Origin: JAKAVN01 sp963796565
GTDB lineage: Bacteria; Desulfobacterota; Binatia; Binatales; Binataceae
Assembly (NCBI GenBank): GCA_963796565.1
Contig: CAWCMA010000004.1
Coordinates: 124,001-188,000 of the forward strand
Length of the DNA: 64,000 bases
Direction of reading: 5' to 3'
Below are positions 43,263 through 52,649 of this stretch, one piece after another (positions within the stretch are counted from its first letter, which is position 1; each line of letters begins with the position of its first letter). The notes under the pieces are model-generated. The model had not been told where the DNA came from, did no database searches, and saw only the letters and a program-made list of their open reading frames with translations. The translations under genes were made by a program, and so were the position numbers.

Positions 43263-44435
43263 TCAGCAGGCATCAAGTGAGCGCGTGAAGTCCTCGACCA
43301 GATCGTCGGTCGCCTCGAGCCCCACGGAAAACCGGATCAAGCCCTCCGCGATTCCCGCGCGCGAGCGTTCCTCGGGGGTCATCCCGGAATGCGAAGTCGT
43401 CGCCGGCCGCGTGATCAGACTCTCGATTCCGCCCAGGCTGGGCGCCGAGATCGGCAGCGTCACGTGTTCGATAAAACGGTCGGCGGCGGCCACGCCGCCC
43501 TCCAATTCGAAGCTCAGCATCCCGCCGAAACCGTCGAGCAGGTCGCAGGCGCGCAGATGGTCGGGGCTGCTCTCGAGTCCCGGGTAGTTGACCTGCCGGA
43601 CCTTGGGATGGCTCTCCAGAAAGCGCGCGATCTTGAGCGCACTTTCGTTCTGATAGCGGACCCGCACGGCCAGGGTCTTCATCCCGCGATGCAGCAGGAA
43701 GCAGGCGTGCGGATCGAGCACGCCGCCCAGGTGATTGAGCTTGTGCGCCACCTTTCGCACCAGGCTGGCGCGCCCGATTACGGCGCCGGCCACGATGTCG
43801 GAGTGGCCGTTCAAGTACTTGGTGCAACTGTGCAACGACAGATCGAAGCCGGCCTCCGCCGGACGGAAGTTCACCGGACTGGCGAAGGTGTTGTCGATGA
43901 TCGACACCAGTCCATGCGCGGCGGCGAATTCGACCACCGCGTGCAGGTCCGCCACGCCCATCAGCGGATTGGAAATCGTCTCGACGTAGATCGCGCGGGT
44001 GCGCGTGGTGAGTTGCTCGCGCCAGGAGGCCGGATTGTTGGCGTCGATGAAATCCGGGCTTATCTGCAGCGCCGGGAGGTCGGCCGTGAGCAGGTCGTGA
44101 GTGCCGCCGTAGAGGCAATCCTGCGCCAGCAGATGGTCGCCCGTACCCAGCAGCGCCAGCAGCGTGGTTGAAATCGCCGCCATTCCGCTCCCCGCCACCA
44201 GCGCCGCCTCGGCGTTCTCTAGCGCCGCCAGCTTGCGATGCAGCACCTCGTGATTGGGCGTGTTGCTCAACCGGATATAGCGCAGGTCGTGGTAGCTCTG
44301 CTCGCCGCGATAGGCGAAGGTCGCCGACTGGAAGATCGGCATCGCCACCGCGCCGCCGATGAGCGGTTCGGGCTCGCCGGCATGGACGAGCTTGGTTTCG
44401 ATCGCCCGGATAACCTTTGGGATGACCTTGGTCAT
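43263..44435 (-). CDS. Trans-sulfuration PLP enzyme (cystathionine gamma-synthase/lyase family)
   Basis: Cys/Met metabolism PLP-dependent enzyme of 390 residues. The PLP lysine is K206 in LHSCTKYLNGHSDIVAG; FIDANNPASW, YVETISNPLMGVADL and SIIDNTFASPVNFRP are family motifs, and the C-terminal APSLGGIESLITRPATTSHSGM matches gamma-synthases and gamma-lyases. Family members interconvert cystathionine, homocysteine and cysteine or handle O-acylhomoserine; which reaction applies cannot be told from sequence alone. thiO diverges upstream. Confidence 0.88.
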   Translation of the reverse strand: MTKVIPKVIRAIETKLVHAGEPEPLIGGAVAMPIFQSATFAYRGEQSYHDLRYIRLSNTPNHEVLHRKLAALENAEAALVAGSGMAAISTTLLALLGTGDHLLAQDCLYGGTHDLLTADLPALQISPDFIDANNPASWREQLTTRTRAIYVETISNPLMGVADLHAVVEFAAAHGLVSIIDNTFASPVNFRPAEAGFDLSLHSCTKYLNGHSDIVAGAVIGRASLVRKVAHKLNHLGGVLDPHACFLLHRGMKTLAVRVRYQNESALKIARFLESHPKVRQVNYPGLESSPDHLRACDLLDGFGGMLSFELEGGVAAADRFIEHVTLPISAPSLGGIESLITRPATTSHSGMTPEERSRAGIAEGLIRFSVGLEATDDLVEDFTRSLDAC

Positions 44436-44650
44436 GGCGTTCCTCCGTGGGCTTGGCCCGATGCGCCCGCTATAGTGAGGGCGCTGGTTTCGCGACCTCC
44501 GGCGGACTCTTTCCAGCGAGCGGTTTTATTATCACAATCGGCGCTTTCGCACCGCCTCGCCACTGCCTTTCGCACCTCTTCCGGTGCAGCTAAGCTGGAT
44601 GGCTCGTGGCTGCGCGCGTGTGAGCGTGACCGCGGCAGGAGCGCTACGAA

Positions 44651-45757
44651 TTGAAAGCGATCGTCATCGGCGGCGGTATCATCGGATGCTCGGTGGCATG
44701 GCGGCTCGCCGCCGAGGGTGTCGCCACTACCGTGCTCGAGCGCGGCCGCCTGGGCCAGGAAGCGTCGTGGGCGGCCGCCGGGATGATCGCGCCGCAGGCG
44801 GAAGCCGATGGCCCCGGCCCGTTCTTCGATTTTTGCATGAAGGCGCGTGACGCCTTCGAGGCGATCGTCGATCGCCTGGTGCGCGACGGCGGCGTCGACC
44901 CCGAGTATGACCGCGCCGGAATTCTCTACGTCGCGCTGGACGCGGATGAGCGCGTTCAACTCGAGCGACGCGCCAGGTGGCAGCACTCCGTCGGCGCTCC
45001 GCTCGAGGAATTGAGCGGCGCCGAGGCGCGCCGGATCGAACCGCTGCTCTCGCCCGAAGCCATCTACGCCATCCACATGCCGACTAACCGGCGCACCGAC
45101 AATCGCAAGCTTACCCAGGCCTACGCCGCCGCCGCGCGCAGGGCGGGCGCTGAATTCGTCGAAGGCGCGCGCGTCGAGGCGCTCGCGATTCGCGGCGAAC
45201 GCGCCGGCGGCGTGGTCATGGATGACGGCTCGACCCGCGAGGCCGACGTCGTGGTCAACGCGGCCGGGTCGTGGGCGGGCGAAATTCGCGGCCTGGAGGC
45301 CGACCGCGTGAAGCTCCATCCCGTGCGCGGCCAGATCGTATGCTTCGAGGTCGCGCCCGCAACCATGGGCCCCGCGCTGTTTTCGCTGCGCGGCTACGTG
45401 GTGCCGCGGCGCGACGGCCGCCTGCTCGCGGGCTCGACCATGGAGGAGGCGGGCTACAACAAGACCGTGACTCTGGCGGGACTCGACAAGATCGCGCGCG
45501 GCGCGGCCGCGATCGTGCCCGCCCTCGGCGCCGCCGCCTTTCGCGAGGCTTGGGCGGGCCTGCGTCCGGCGACGCGCGACCTCCTGCCCGTGCTCGGCTT
45601 CTCGCCCAGCGTATCCAACGTGCTATGGGCTGCCGGCCACTTCCGCAGTGGGATCCTGCTCTCCGCGATCACCGGCGAAATCATCGCTGATTTGGTCAAG
45701 GGGCGCCGCCCGGGCGTGGAGTTGGGCGCGTTTTCCGCCGCACGCTTCAAGGAGTAG
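44651..45757 (+). CDS. thiO: Glycine oxidase ThiO-like FAD-dependent oxidoreductase
   Basis: DAO-family flavoenzyme of 368 residues. VIGGGIIGCSVAWRLAAEGVATTVLERG binds FAD; EASWAAAGMIAPQAEAD and the C-terminal WAGLRPATRDLLPVLGF and WAAGHFRSGILLSAITGEIIADLV follow ThiO. ThiO oxidises glycine to the imine used for the thiazole of thiamine. No other thi gene is adjacent, so a general amino-acid oxidase is possible. The start is TTG 44651 with AGGAG 10 bases upstream and the FAD loop immediately after. Confidence 0.82.
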   Translation: MKAIVIGGGIIGCSVAWRLAAEGVATTVLERGRLGQEASWAAAGMIAPQAEADGPGPFFDFCMKARDAFEAIVDRLVRDGGVDPEYDRAGILYVALDADERVQLERRARWQHSVGAPLEELSGAEARRIEPLLSPEAIYAIHMPTNRRTDNRKLTQAYAAAARRAGAEFVEGARVEALAIRGERAGGVVMDDGSTREADVVVNAAGSWAGEIRGLEADRVKLHPVRGQIVCFEVAPATMGPALFSLRGYVVPRRDGRLLAGSTMEEAGYNKTVTLAGLDKIARGAAAIVPALGAAAFREAWAGLRPATRDLLPVLGFSPSVSNVLWAAGHFRSGILLSAITGEIIADLVKGRRPGVELGAFSAARFKE

Positions 45758-45764
45758 TAACCGG

Positions 45765-46112
45765 ATGCCTCGGATTCTCGGCCTGATGCACGACCTGTTT
45801 TTCCGCTCCAAAGTGGACGCGGTGTCCCACGCCATGAATGTCGAAGTCGTGTACGCGAGCTCTTTGGACGAGGCCAACAAGCGATGCGCCGAGGCCGCGC
45901 CGGCGATGATTTTCGTCGATCTCGCCGACCCGATCTTTCCCGCGGTCGAGACCGCCGGCGCTATGCGCGCCGCCGCGCCTGCGGCACGAATTATCGGCTT
46001 CGCTTCCCACGTGGACCTCAAAGCGTTGGGCGCGGCGCGCGAGGCGGGATTCGAGATGACGCTCTCGCGCAGCGAGTTCACGCAGCGCCTGCCCGAGCTA
46101 TTGAAGTCGTGA
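45765..46112 (+). CDS. Receiver-like (CheY-fold) protein, degenerate
   Basis: Protein of 115 residues predicted to adopt a response-regulator fold: RILGLMHDLFFRSKV, VVYASSLDEANKRCAEAAPAMIFVDLADP, ARIIGFASHVDLKALGAAREAG and the terminal LSRSEFTQRLPELL. An Asp sits where the phosphoacceptor would be (IFVDL), but the acidic pair near the N-terminus that binds magnesium is missing and the usual Lys is replaced, so phosphorylation is doubtful. It has no output domain. It lies 7 bases after thiO, whose last codons supply the AAGGAG ribosome-binding site. Confidence 0.65.
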   Translation: MPRILGLMHDLFFRSKVDAVSHAMNVEVVYASSLDEANKRCAEAAPAMIFVDLADPIFPAVETAGAMRAAAPAARIIGFASHVDLKALGAAREAGFEMTLSRSEFTQRLPELLKS

Positions 46113-46179
46113 GCGCCCGCGCACGTTCCCTTGCTCATCGGGGGAACGTCGCTCAAAGAGGCTGGCAGGCAAGGCGGTG

Positions 46180-46839
46180 ATGCTGTCATCGGCAGTCAGA
46201 TTAGTGCTCGTGGTTGTGGGCACCATCGTCTACCTAGGCGTGGCGATCCTCGGCTGGGGTGGACCTGCAGCCTTCTTCTCGCACCCGCCGCTTATCGCGC
46301 TAACGATCGCACTCTTCGCACTGTCTGGTGCGGCGCTTTTCACCGACGGTAATGTGAGCCCGGGCGAGCGCGAGGATCGCGCCAATCGCTGGGTCCTCGT
46401 GGCCTTCGGAGTGCTCGGATTGCTCGACGCGTATTTGCCGGCCTACACGGACCGCATCGAATTCTGGACCCTCGACAGCGACACCATTCGCTGGATCGGT
46501 GTAGTTCTCTTCGCGGCCGGCGGTGCGCTGCGGATGTGGCCGGTCTTCGTGCTCGGGCGCCGCTTCAGCGGGCTGGTCGCGATCCAGCCTGGGCATACGC
46601 TGGTCACCGGCGGCGTCTATAGCGTCATCCGCCATCCCAGCTACCTGGGGTTGTTCGTCAACTCGCTCGGATGGGGCCTGGCCTTTCGTTCCGGAGTCGG
46701 CGTGCTGCTCACGGTGCTTACCCTGGTGCCGCTCCTCGCGCGCATCCGAGCGGAAGAGCGGCTGCTGCGCTCGCAGTTTAGCGCCGAGTACGACGCGTAC
46801 TGCGCCCGGACGTCGCGGCTAATTCCCGGCCTCTACTAG
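46180..46839 (+). CDS. Isoprenylcysteine carboxyl methyltransferase (ICMT)-family membrane protein
   Basis: Integral membrane protein of 219 residues with about five hydrophobic segments. The C-terminal half contains the SAM-binding signature HTLVTGGVYSVIRHPSYLGLFVNSLGWGLAF and the final RIRAEERLLRSQFSAEYDAYCARTSRLIPGLY, the pattern of ICMT/PEMT-like bacterial proteins. The methyl acceptor is unknown, perhaps a lipid. ATG 46180 was chosen, preceded by in-frame GTG 46177. It converges on the thioesterase gene. Confidence 0.8.
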   Translation: MLSSAVRLVLVVVGTIVYLGVAILGWGGPAAFFSHPPLIALTIALFALSGAALFTDGNVSPGEREDRANRWVLVAFGVLGLLDAYLPAYTDRIEFWTLDSDTIRWIGVVLFAAGGALRMWPVFVLGRRFSGLVAIQPGHTLVTGGVYSVIRHPSYLGLFVNSLGWGLAFRSGVGVLLTVLTLVPLLARIRAEERLLRSQFSAEYDAYCARTSRLIPGLY

Positions 46840-46858
46840 CGTCTTAGCTTTGGCGCCT

Positions 46859-47374
46859 TTACTTTGGGCGGGCCTTGATGCGGATAGTGCGGCCGGCATT
46901 TTCCGGTCTGGGCAGCGTCATATGCGCAGCCGCCATCAAGTCGAGCCGGCGCCTCGTCTCATCCGGCCACGGAATGGTCCGCCGCGTCTTGTAGTCGACG
47001 TTGATCATGAGAACTTCGTTGGTGGCGACCGGCCATCCTTCCTCGCCATGATACATGTGATGAAAGAGATGCAGGCGCTTGGCGTCGTGGTCGAGAATTT
47101 GTGAAGTGACCCGTAACGGCGCGCCCAGGCGGACCTCGCGCGCGTAGGCGAGATGGGTTTCGAGCACGAACAACATCCCGATCTCGTGCTGCGTGTAGAG
47201 CGGCCCCACTCCGAGCAGAGCGCACAGGACGTCGGCGGCCTGGTCGAAGACGGTTACGTACACGGCCATGTTCATGTGGCCGTATGAATCGATCCATTCA
47301 GGAAGTACGACGGCGCGGTAATGGTCCAATGGAGCGCTGAGGTCCAGTTCGGGAAGAGGATAGGGAAAGGTCAT
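46859..47374 (-). CDS. Acyl-CoA thioesterase-like hotdog protein
   Basis: Hotdog-fold protein of 171 residues with the 4-hydroxybenzoyl-CoA thioesterase-type motif WIDSYGHMNMAVYVTVFDQAADVL; the Asp near the N-terminal helix is the expected catalytic residue. VLETHLAYAREVRLGAPLRVTSQILDHDAKRLHLFHHMYH completes the beta-sheet. It hydrolyses an acyl-CoA thioester; substrate unknown. ATG 47374 was chosen since the upstream 27 residues in frame are basic and unlike the family. Confidence 0.82.
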   Translation of the reverse strand: MTFPYPLPELDLSAPLDHYRAVVLPEWIDSYGHMNMAVYVTVFDQAADVLCALLGVGPLYTQHEIGMLFVLETHLAYAREVRLGAPLRVTSQILDHDAKRLHLFHHMYHGEEGWPVATNEVLMINVDYKTRRTIPWPDETRRRLDLMAAAHMTLPRPENAGRTIRIKARPK

Positions 47375-47471
47375 TTGCGCGATGCGCCTCCTTGCGGCTC
47401 GGTCAAAGGCTGAAAACCTGCCTGGTCTAAAACTTTTCCATTGCGACGGAGTCAAGCATAGCGATATTTTC

Positions 47472-47499
47472 CGGGAGGACTAACGCGGGAGGACTAACG
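47472..47499. repeat. Tandem 14-bp repeat with two Shine-Dalgarno-like sites
   Basis: CGGGAGGACTAACG occurs twice back to back (47472-47485 and 47486-47499), just upstream of a 33-codon open frame at 47507. Each copy contains GGGAGGA. The second is about 15 bases from the ATG. Confidence 0.7.
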
Positions 47500-47506
47500 T
47501 CAGACG

Positions 47507-47608
47507 ATGGGCCGGATACTAAAGGCGGTAGTGTACGTGTTGATCGCGCTCGCGGTCGCATACCTGTGGCTGCACTTCGAGGCACCTCATTACCGTCTCG
47601 TTCACTAA
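47507..47608 (+). CDS. 33-residue single-span membrane peptide
   Basis: A short ATG frame between the thioesterase and helicase genes encodes MGRILKAVVYVLIALAVAYL and then 13 more residues (WLHFEAPHYRLVH). The composition is that of a small membrane protein: basic N-terminus, one hydrophobic helix, short polar tail. The GGGAGGA sites upstream support translation. No family is recognised, and chance cannot be excluded for a frame this short. Confidence 0.4.
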   Translation: MGRILKAVVYVLIALAVAYLWLHFEAPHYRLVH

Positions 47609-47772
47609 CTGACCCTAAAGAGTCGCCACCCGCCGGTCCGCCGAAATCCGGGATACCTCGCTCGTCGATGCAGAATTTAACTCGAATTTATGAGGCCGCG
47701 CCGTCGCCCTCTTAAACGGTATGCCTTTTTTTTCGCGGGCATGCCGGAATGCTATAAGCTATAAGACCAGCG

Positions 47773-50700
47773 ATGGCTTCCGTGCTCGAGGCTTTTCATC
47801 CCGCCGTTCGCGCCTGGTTCGCTGAGCGCTTCGGCACTCCCTCGCCCACGCAGACTCTCGGATGGCCGGTAATTGCCCAGTGCGACTCGTCCCCCGGGCA
47901 TGACGTGCTCCTGTGCGCGCCCACCGGCAGCGGCAAGACGCTCGCCGCCTTCATGTGGTCTATCGACCGCCTTTTCCGCGACGCCGAGCATGGCCAACTC
48001 GGCGACCGCGTCTCGGTGCTCTACGTCTCGCCGCTCAAGGCGCTCGCCAACGACATCCGGGTCAACCTCGAAGAGCCGCTGGTCGGAATCCGGCAGACGG
48101 CGCATCGCCGGGCCGCGGCCGAGCGACGGTCCGAAGAAGTTAAACCTATACTTGAAGTGCGTGCAGGGCTCCGTACCGGCGACACTCCCGCCAACGAGCG
48201 CTCCGCGATGCTCCGGCGGCCGCCCCATATCCTCGTCACCACGCCCGAGTCGCTCTTCATCCTGCTGACCTCGCCGCGCTTTCGTCAAAGCCTGAAGGCC
48301 GTGCGCTACGTTATCGTCGACGAGTTGCACGCACTCGCGTCCAACAAGCGCGGCGCTCATCTGATGCTCACGCTGGAGCGACTGGAACGTATGGTGCGCG
48401 CGACGGGCGCGCCGCGTCCCGCGCGAATCGGGCTCTCGGCCACGCTCAATCCGATCGAGCGGCTGGCCGGATTTCTAGCCGGCGCCGAGACCGATGCCGA
48501 AGGTGAGCGCCGCCCGCGCCCCGTGAAAATCGTGCGTGCCGAAGGCTCTGACGAGCGCGCGCGCGCGATGGATCTGAAAGTTATCGCGCCCGGACCCGAC
48601 CTCGGCCCGCTCGCGACTCATCGGCATTGGGAGGCGATGTACGACGCTGTCGCCGCGCTGGTCCGGGGGCATCGCACGACCCTGGTCTTCACGCTCAGCC
48701 GGCGCTGGGCCGAGCGGATCGCGCTCAACCTGCAGAAACGCCTCGGCAACGACGCCGTGATGGCTCATCACGGGAGCCTTGCACGGGCCGAGCGGCTCGC
48801 GGTCGAGCAGCGTCTCAAGCGCGGCGAGTTGCGCGCGCTGGTCGCGACCGCGTCGTTGGAGTTGGGAATCGACGTGGGCACGGTCGATCTGGTCTGTCAG
48901 ATCGACACGCCCAAGAGCATTTCGGCCGCGATCCAGCGAATCGGCCGCTCGGGACATCGCCTTGACGCCACGCCGAAGGGCCGCCTGTTCGCACTCACGC
49001 TGGACGATCTGATCGAATGTGCCGCCGCGGTGCGCGCGATCCGCCATGGGCGGCTCGACGAGGTCGAAATTCCCGCCGGATGCCTTGACGTTGCGGCGCA
49101 GCAAATCGTCGCGATCGCGGCCGAAGACGACGAAATCGGCGAGGCCGACCTGCTGCGGCTGCTGCGCGGCGCCTACAACTTCGCCGAGCTTGACCGCAAC
49201 TCACTGGTTCATCTGCTCGAGCAGATGGCGGCCGAACTGCCGGCGCGGATCCAGGGCGCGGCGCCGAAAATCTTCTACGACCGGATAGGTGCGCGCGTGC
49301 GCGCCCGGCGCGGCGCGCGCCTGGCTGCGATTACTTCGGGCGGCACCATCCCCGAAAGCGGCAACCTCGACGTCGTGATCGAATCGCAGGGACGCAAGAT
49401 CGGCGACGTCGAAGAGGACTTCGCCCAAGAGTCCTCCCGCGGCGACATCTTCGCCCTGGGCTCGATGCCGTGGCGGGTGCTCGGAATCTCGCGCAACCGT
49501 TTTCTGGTCGAGCCGGCGCCCGGGATGGCGCCGTCGCTGCCGTTCTGGCAGACCGAGGCGGCGGGCCGCTCGCCCGCGCTATCCGCAGAAGTCTCCGGCC
49601 TGCGCGGCGAAATTTTCGAGTACGTCGCACGCGGCGACGAAACCGCGGCGGCCGCCTTCCTTTCCGACGAGTGCGCAATGGATGAAGGCGCGGCGCGCCA
49701 GGCGCTCGATTACGTGCGCCGCGGCTACGGCGCGCTCGGCGCGATTCCCAACCAGCGCACGCTGGTGGTCGAGCGTTTTTTCGACGGCCTCGGCGGCACC
49801 CAGGTGGTAATTCATTCGCCGCTCGGGATGCGGGTCAATCGCGGGCTGGGGCTTGCGATCCGCAAACGCCTTTGCCAGTCGTTCGATTTCGAAATCCAGG
49901 CGTCGGCGATCGACGACGCGGTGCTGCTCGCACTCAACGCGCGCCATAGCTTTCCGCTCGAAGAGCTGATGACGATGCTTTCCTCGCGCACGGTCGGCCA
50001 CGTGCTCGAGCAGGCGCTGCTGGCTGCGCCGATGTTCGAGGTCCGCATGCGCCACGTCGCGACCCGCGCGCTGGCGGTGATGCGCTCGTCGCGGGGGCGC
50101 AAGGTACCGGCGTGGATCCAACGGCTGCGCGCGCAGGAACTCGCCGCCGCGATTTTTCCCGGACGCGAGGCATGTCTGGAAAATCGCCCACCCGACGTTG
50201 AACTGCCCGACCATTTTATCGCCGCCGAGACGATGCATGAGTGCCTTACCGAGTCGACCGATATCGGACGGGTGGTCGAACTGCTGCGCGGAATCGAGCA
50301 GGGCGCGGTGCGGGTCGTAACGGTCGACGCCGTCGCGCCCTCGGTCTTCGCCCATCGTATTTTGCTCGCGTGGGACTACTCGTTCCTCGACGATGGCGAG
50401 CGCGCCAACCGCCGCAGCCGCACCGTTTCGCTCAACCGCGCGATGGCCGAGGACGTACTGCGCACCGAAGACCTGTCCACGATGCTCGCCGTGGACGCGG
50501 TCGAGAGCGTCGAGGCCGAGGTAAGCGGCCGTGCGATGGCGCGGCGCGCGCGTGACCGCGACGAACTCTTCGAATTGATTCGCGCACACGGCGCGCTCGC
50601 GACCGCGTCGCTTGCCGAGCGCGTCGCGGGAGAGGCTTCTGCGATGCTCTCTGCGCTGGAGCGCGAAGGCCGCGTGGTGCGGGCGCGCCTTTCATCCGGC

Positions 50701-52521
50701 GCGTCCGAGATGCTGCTTGCGAGTGAAGACGTCGCGCTCTTTACCGTCGCTTATCCCGACGCGATATTCGAACGCCATGCCGAGGCGCCGCCGCCACCGG
50801 CGGCGACCTCCGGCGCGACCGCTAACGAGCCGGACGACGCGGAGCGTGAGATCGTCCGGCGCGCGATGGCGACGTCGGGACCGGTCGAGATCGCCGAACT
50901 CGCGGAGCGTCTGAAGCTGGCGCCGGCGACGCTGGAAAAGCATCTGCTGGCGCTCGAAGCCAAGGGGCTGATCTTCCGCGGCCATTTCACGCCGCGCCGC
51001 GCGCCGCTCGGCGCGGCTCGCGGGCGCGTCGCGACCAACAAGGGCCCGGAGCAATGGTGCGACCGCTACAACCTCGAGAAAATCCATCGCCTGACGCTCA
51101 ATCGTTTGCGCTCCGAAACCGAGCCGTGCGCCGATCACGTGTACGCCGCTTTTCGCCTGCGATGGAACCACGTGGGCGGTGCGGATATCGCGGCCGACCA
51201 GACCGGCGTCGCCGCCGTGCTGGAGCAGCTCTCGGGTGTTGCGCTCAGCCCGGAGCTGTGGGAACGCGCGATTCTGCCCGCGCGAATTCCCGGCTACCGT
51301 CCCGAATGGCTCGACCTGCTTTGCCTCGGCGGCGAAGTGGTATGGGCGGCGGTGCCGGGTGAAGACGCTGCCGGCGAAGTGCCCGCACGAATCACATTTC
51401 TGCGCCGTCGGCGCGCTAGCGCCGCGCCATTCGATGTGGTGAATTCGGCGGCGGCGAATGCCGCAGCCGTCGAATTCGACGACCGCGACGAGCAGCGCGT
51501 TTTCCTCGCGCTCGCCACGGGCGGCGCGCAGTATCTCGACCAGCTCGCCGAGCGCGCCGGAGTTGCGGAGCGCACGGCGCTCGCGGCACTATGGCGCCTG
51601 GCCGCCGCCGGCCGCGTATCCAACGACAGCTTCGCGCCGCTGCGCTTGCTGTGGGCCGCGCCCGAAGCGGTGCGTGCGATGACGCCGGGGGCCCATCGGC
51701 GCGCCCGCCACGACGCGGCGCTGCGCGCGCGTCTGCGCTCCAGTGTGACCGGGCGCTGGTCGGCGCTGGGCGTGGGCGCCGCCGCGATAGCGGCAGCGCC
51801 TGCGCCCAGCGCCAGGCGGATGGAGCCTGGCGCACGAACTCACGCACGAGAGGACTCGCAAGAAGCCGCGCGGCAAGATCCTGGACAAAATGCTCGAGTT
51901 GACGGGTTCGCCGCGGCGCGCGACCTGGCGCGCGAGCGCGCCGAGATGCTGCTTAAGCGCAACGGAATCGTGACGCGCGAGATGCTCGGCCTGGAGAGCG
52001 AGCCGCTGGCGTGGCACGAGATATCGTTCGCGCTCCGCAGGATGGAGTACGCGGGATCGATCCGGCGCGGCTATTTCGTCCGCGCGCTCTCGGGCGAGCA
52101 GTATGCGCTGCCCGCGGCGCTCGAGATGCTCGCGGCGGCGCGCGCCGCGGCGCGCGAGCATCCAGTCGCGGTCAGCGCCGCCGACCCGGCCAATCCTTAC
52201 GGCGCGGTGCTGCCCGGATGCGGTGTCGCGCGCGAGGCCGGCAACTTCGTGGTGCTGCGGGCGGGGCGGGCGATGCTCGGCCTTGCGGGGCGCGCGCTCG
52301 TCAGCCTTGACGCGCTCGATGACGAGGCCTTCTCGACCGCGATCGGCGCGCTGATCGAGCTGAAGCGCAAGGTCGTGGTCGAGACGATCGACGGTGCGCC
52401 CGCGCTCGCCTCGCTGCGCGTGGGCGCGATGGCCGCGATGGGGTTTCATTCCGACGGCCGCGCGCTGGTCTACGACGGATTGCCCGGCCCGGCGCCGGCG
52501 CGCGCCGCGGTCCGCCGCTAG
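47773..52521 (+). CDS. lhr: Lhr-family ATP-dependent helicase
   Basis: Large superfamily 2 helicase of 1582 residues. Walker A is CAPTGSGKTLAAFMW, motif Ib region VSPLKALANDIRVNL, DELH box in VIVDELHALASNKRGAHLMLTLERL, motif III GLSATLNPIERLAGFL; the second RecA domain includes VFTLSRRWAERIALNLQKRL, ATASLELGIDVGTVDLVCQI and QRIGRSGHRLDATPKGRLF. A winged-helix and beta-barrel region and a long C-terminal part follow, as in bacterial Lhr, a 3'-5' RNA:DNA helicase of DNA repair. A Pro/Arg-rich segment at about residues 1330-1380 is the least conserved. It starts at ATG 47773 and is alone in its unit. Confidence 0.93.
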   Translation: MASVLEAFHPAVRAWFAERFGTPSPTQTLGWPVIAQCDSSPGHDVLLCAPTGSGKTLAAFMWSIDRLFRDAEHGQLGDRVSVLYVSPLKALANDIRVNLEEPLVGIRQTAHRRAAAERRSEEVKPILEVRAGLRTGDTPANERSAMLRRPPHILVTTPESLFILLTSPRFRQSLKAVRYVIVDELHALASNKRGAHLMLTLERLERMVRATGAPRPARIGLSATLNPIERLAGFLAGAETDAEGERRPRPVKIVRAEGSDERARAMDLKVIAPGPDLGPLATHRHWEAMYDAVAALVRGHRTTLVFTLSRRWAERIALNLQKRLGNDAVMAHHGSLARAERLAVEQRLKRGELRALVATASLELGIDVGTVDLVCQIDTPKSISAAIQRIGRSGHRLDATPKGRLFALTLDDLIECAAAVRAIRHGRLDEVEIPAGCLDVAAQQIVAIAAEDDEIGEADLLRLLRGAYNFAELDRNSLVHLLEQMAAELPARIQGAAPKIFYDRIGARVRARRGARLAAITSGGTIPESGNLDVVIESQGRKIGDVEEDFAQESSRGDIFALGSMPWRVLGISRNRFLVEPAPGMAPSLPFWQTEAAGRSPALSAEVSGLRGEIFEYVARGDETAAAAFLSDECAMDEGAARQALDYVRRGYGALGAIPNQRTLVVERFFDGLGGTQVVIHSPLGMRVNRGLGLAIRKRLCQSFDFEIQASAIDDAVLLALNARHSFPLEELMTMLSSRTVGHVLEQALLAAPMFEVRMRHVATRALAVMRSSRGRKVPAWIQRLRAQELAAAIFPGREACLENRPPDVELPDHFIAAETMHECLTESTDIGRVVELLRGIEQGAVRVVTVDAVAPSVFAHRILLAWDYSFLDDGERANRRSRTVSLNRAMAEDVLRTEDLSTMLAVDAVESVEAEVSGRAMARRARDRDELFELIRAHGALATASLAERVAGEASAMLSALEREGRVVRARLSSGASEMLLASEDVALFTVAYPDAIFERHAEAPPPPAATSGATANEPDDAEREIVRRAMATSGPVEIAELAERLKLAPATLEKHLLALEAKGLIFRGHFTPRRAPLGAARGRVATNKGPEQWCDRYNLEKIHRLTLNRLRSETEPCADHVYAAFRLRWNHVGGADIAADQTGVAAVLEQLSGVALSPELWERAILPARIPGYRPEWLDLLCLGGEVVWAAVPGEDAAGEVPARITFLRRRRASAAPFDVVNSAAANAAAVEFDDRDEQRVFLALATGGAQYLDQLAERAGVAERTALAALWRLAAAGRVSNDSFAPLRLLWAAPEAVRAMTPGAHRRARHDAALRARLRSSVTGRWSALGVGAAAIAAAPAPSARRMEPGARTHAREDSQEAARQDPGQNARVDGFAAARDLARERAEMLLKRNGIVTREMLGLESEPLAWHEISFALRRMEYAGSIRRGYFVRALSGEQYALPAALEMLAAARAAAREHPVAVSAADPANPYGAVLPGCGVAREAGNFVVLRAGRAMLGLAGRALVSLDALDDEAFSTAIGALIELKRKVVVETIDGAPALASLRVGAMAAMGFHSDGRALVYDGLPGPAPARAAVRR

Positions 52522-52649
52522 GCAGAACCTGAGCATCATCTTCAGGGGTTAAAAAAAGAAATTAGAAGGGATTAGTTGCTCAGGACTGAATGTCAAGCCC
52601 TGTGCCTATTCGATCCACACTTCAAACTATCTGATGGGGAGAAGATGCT

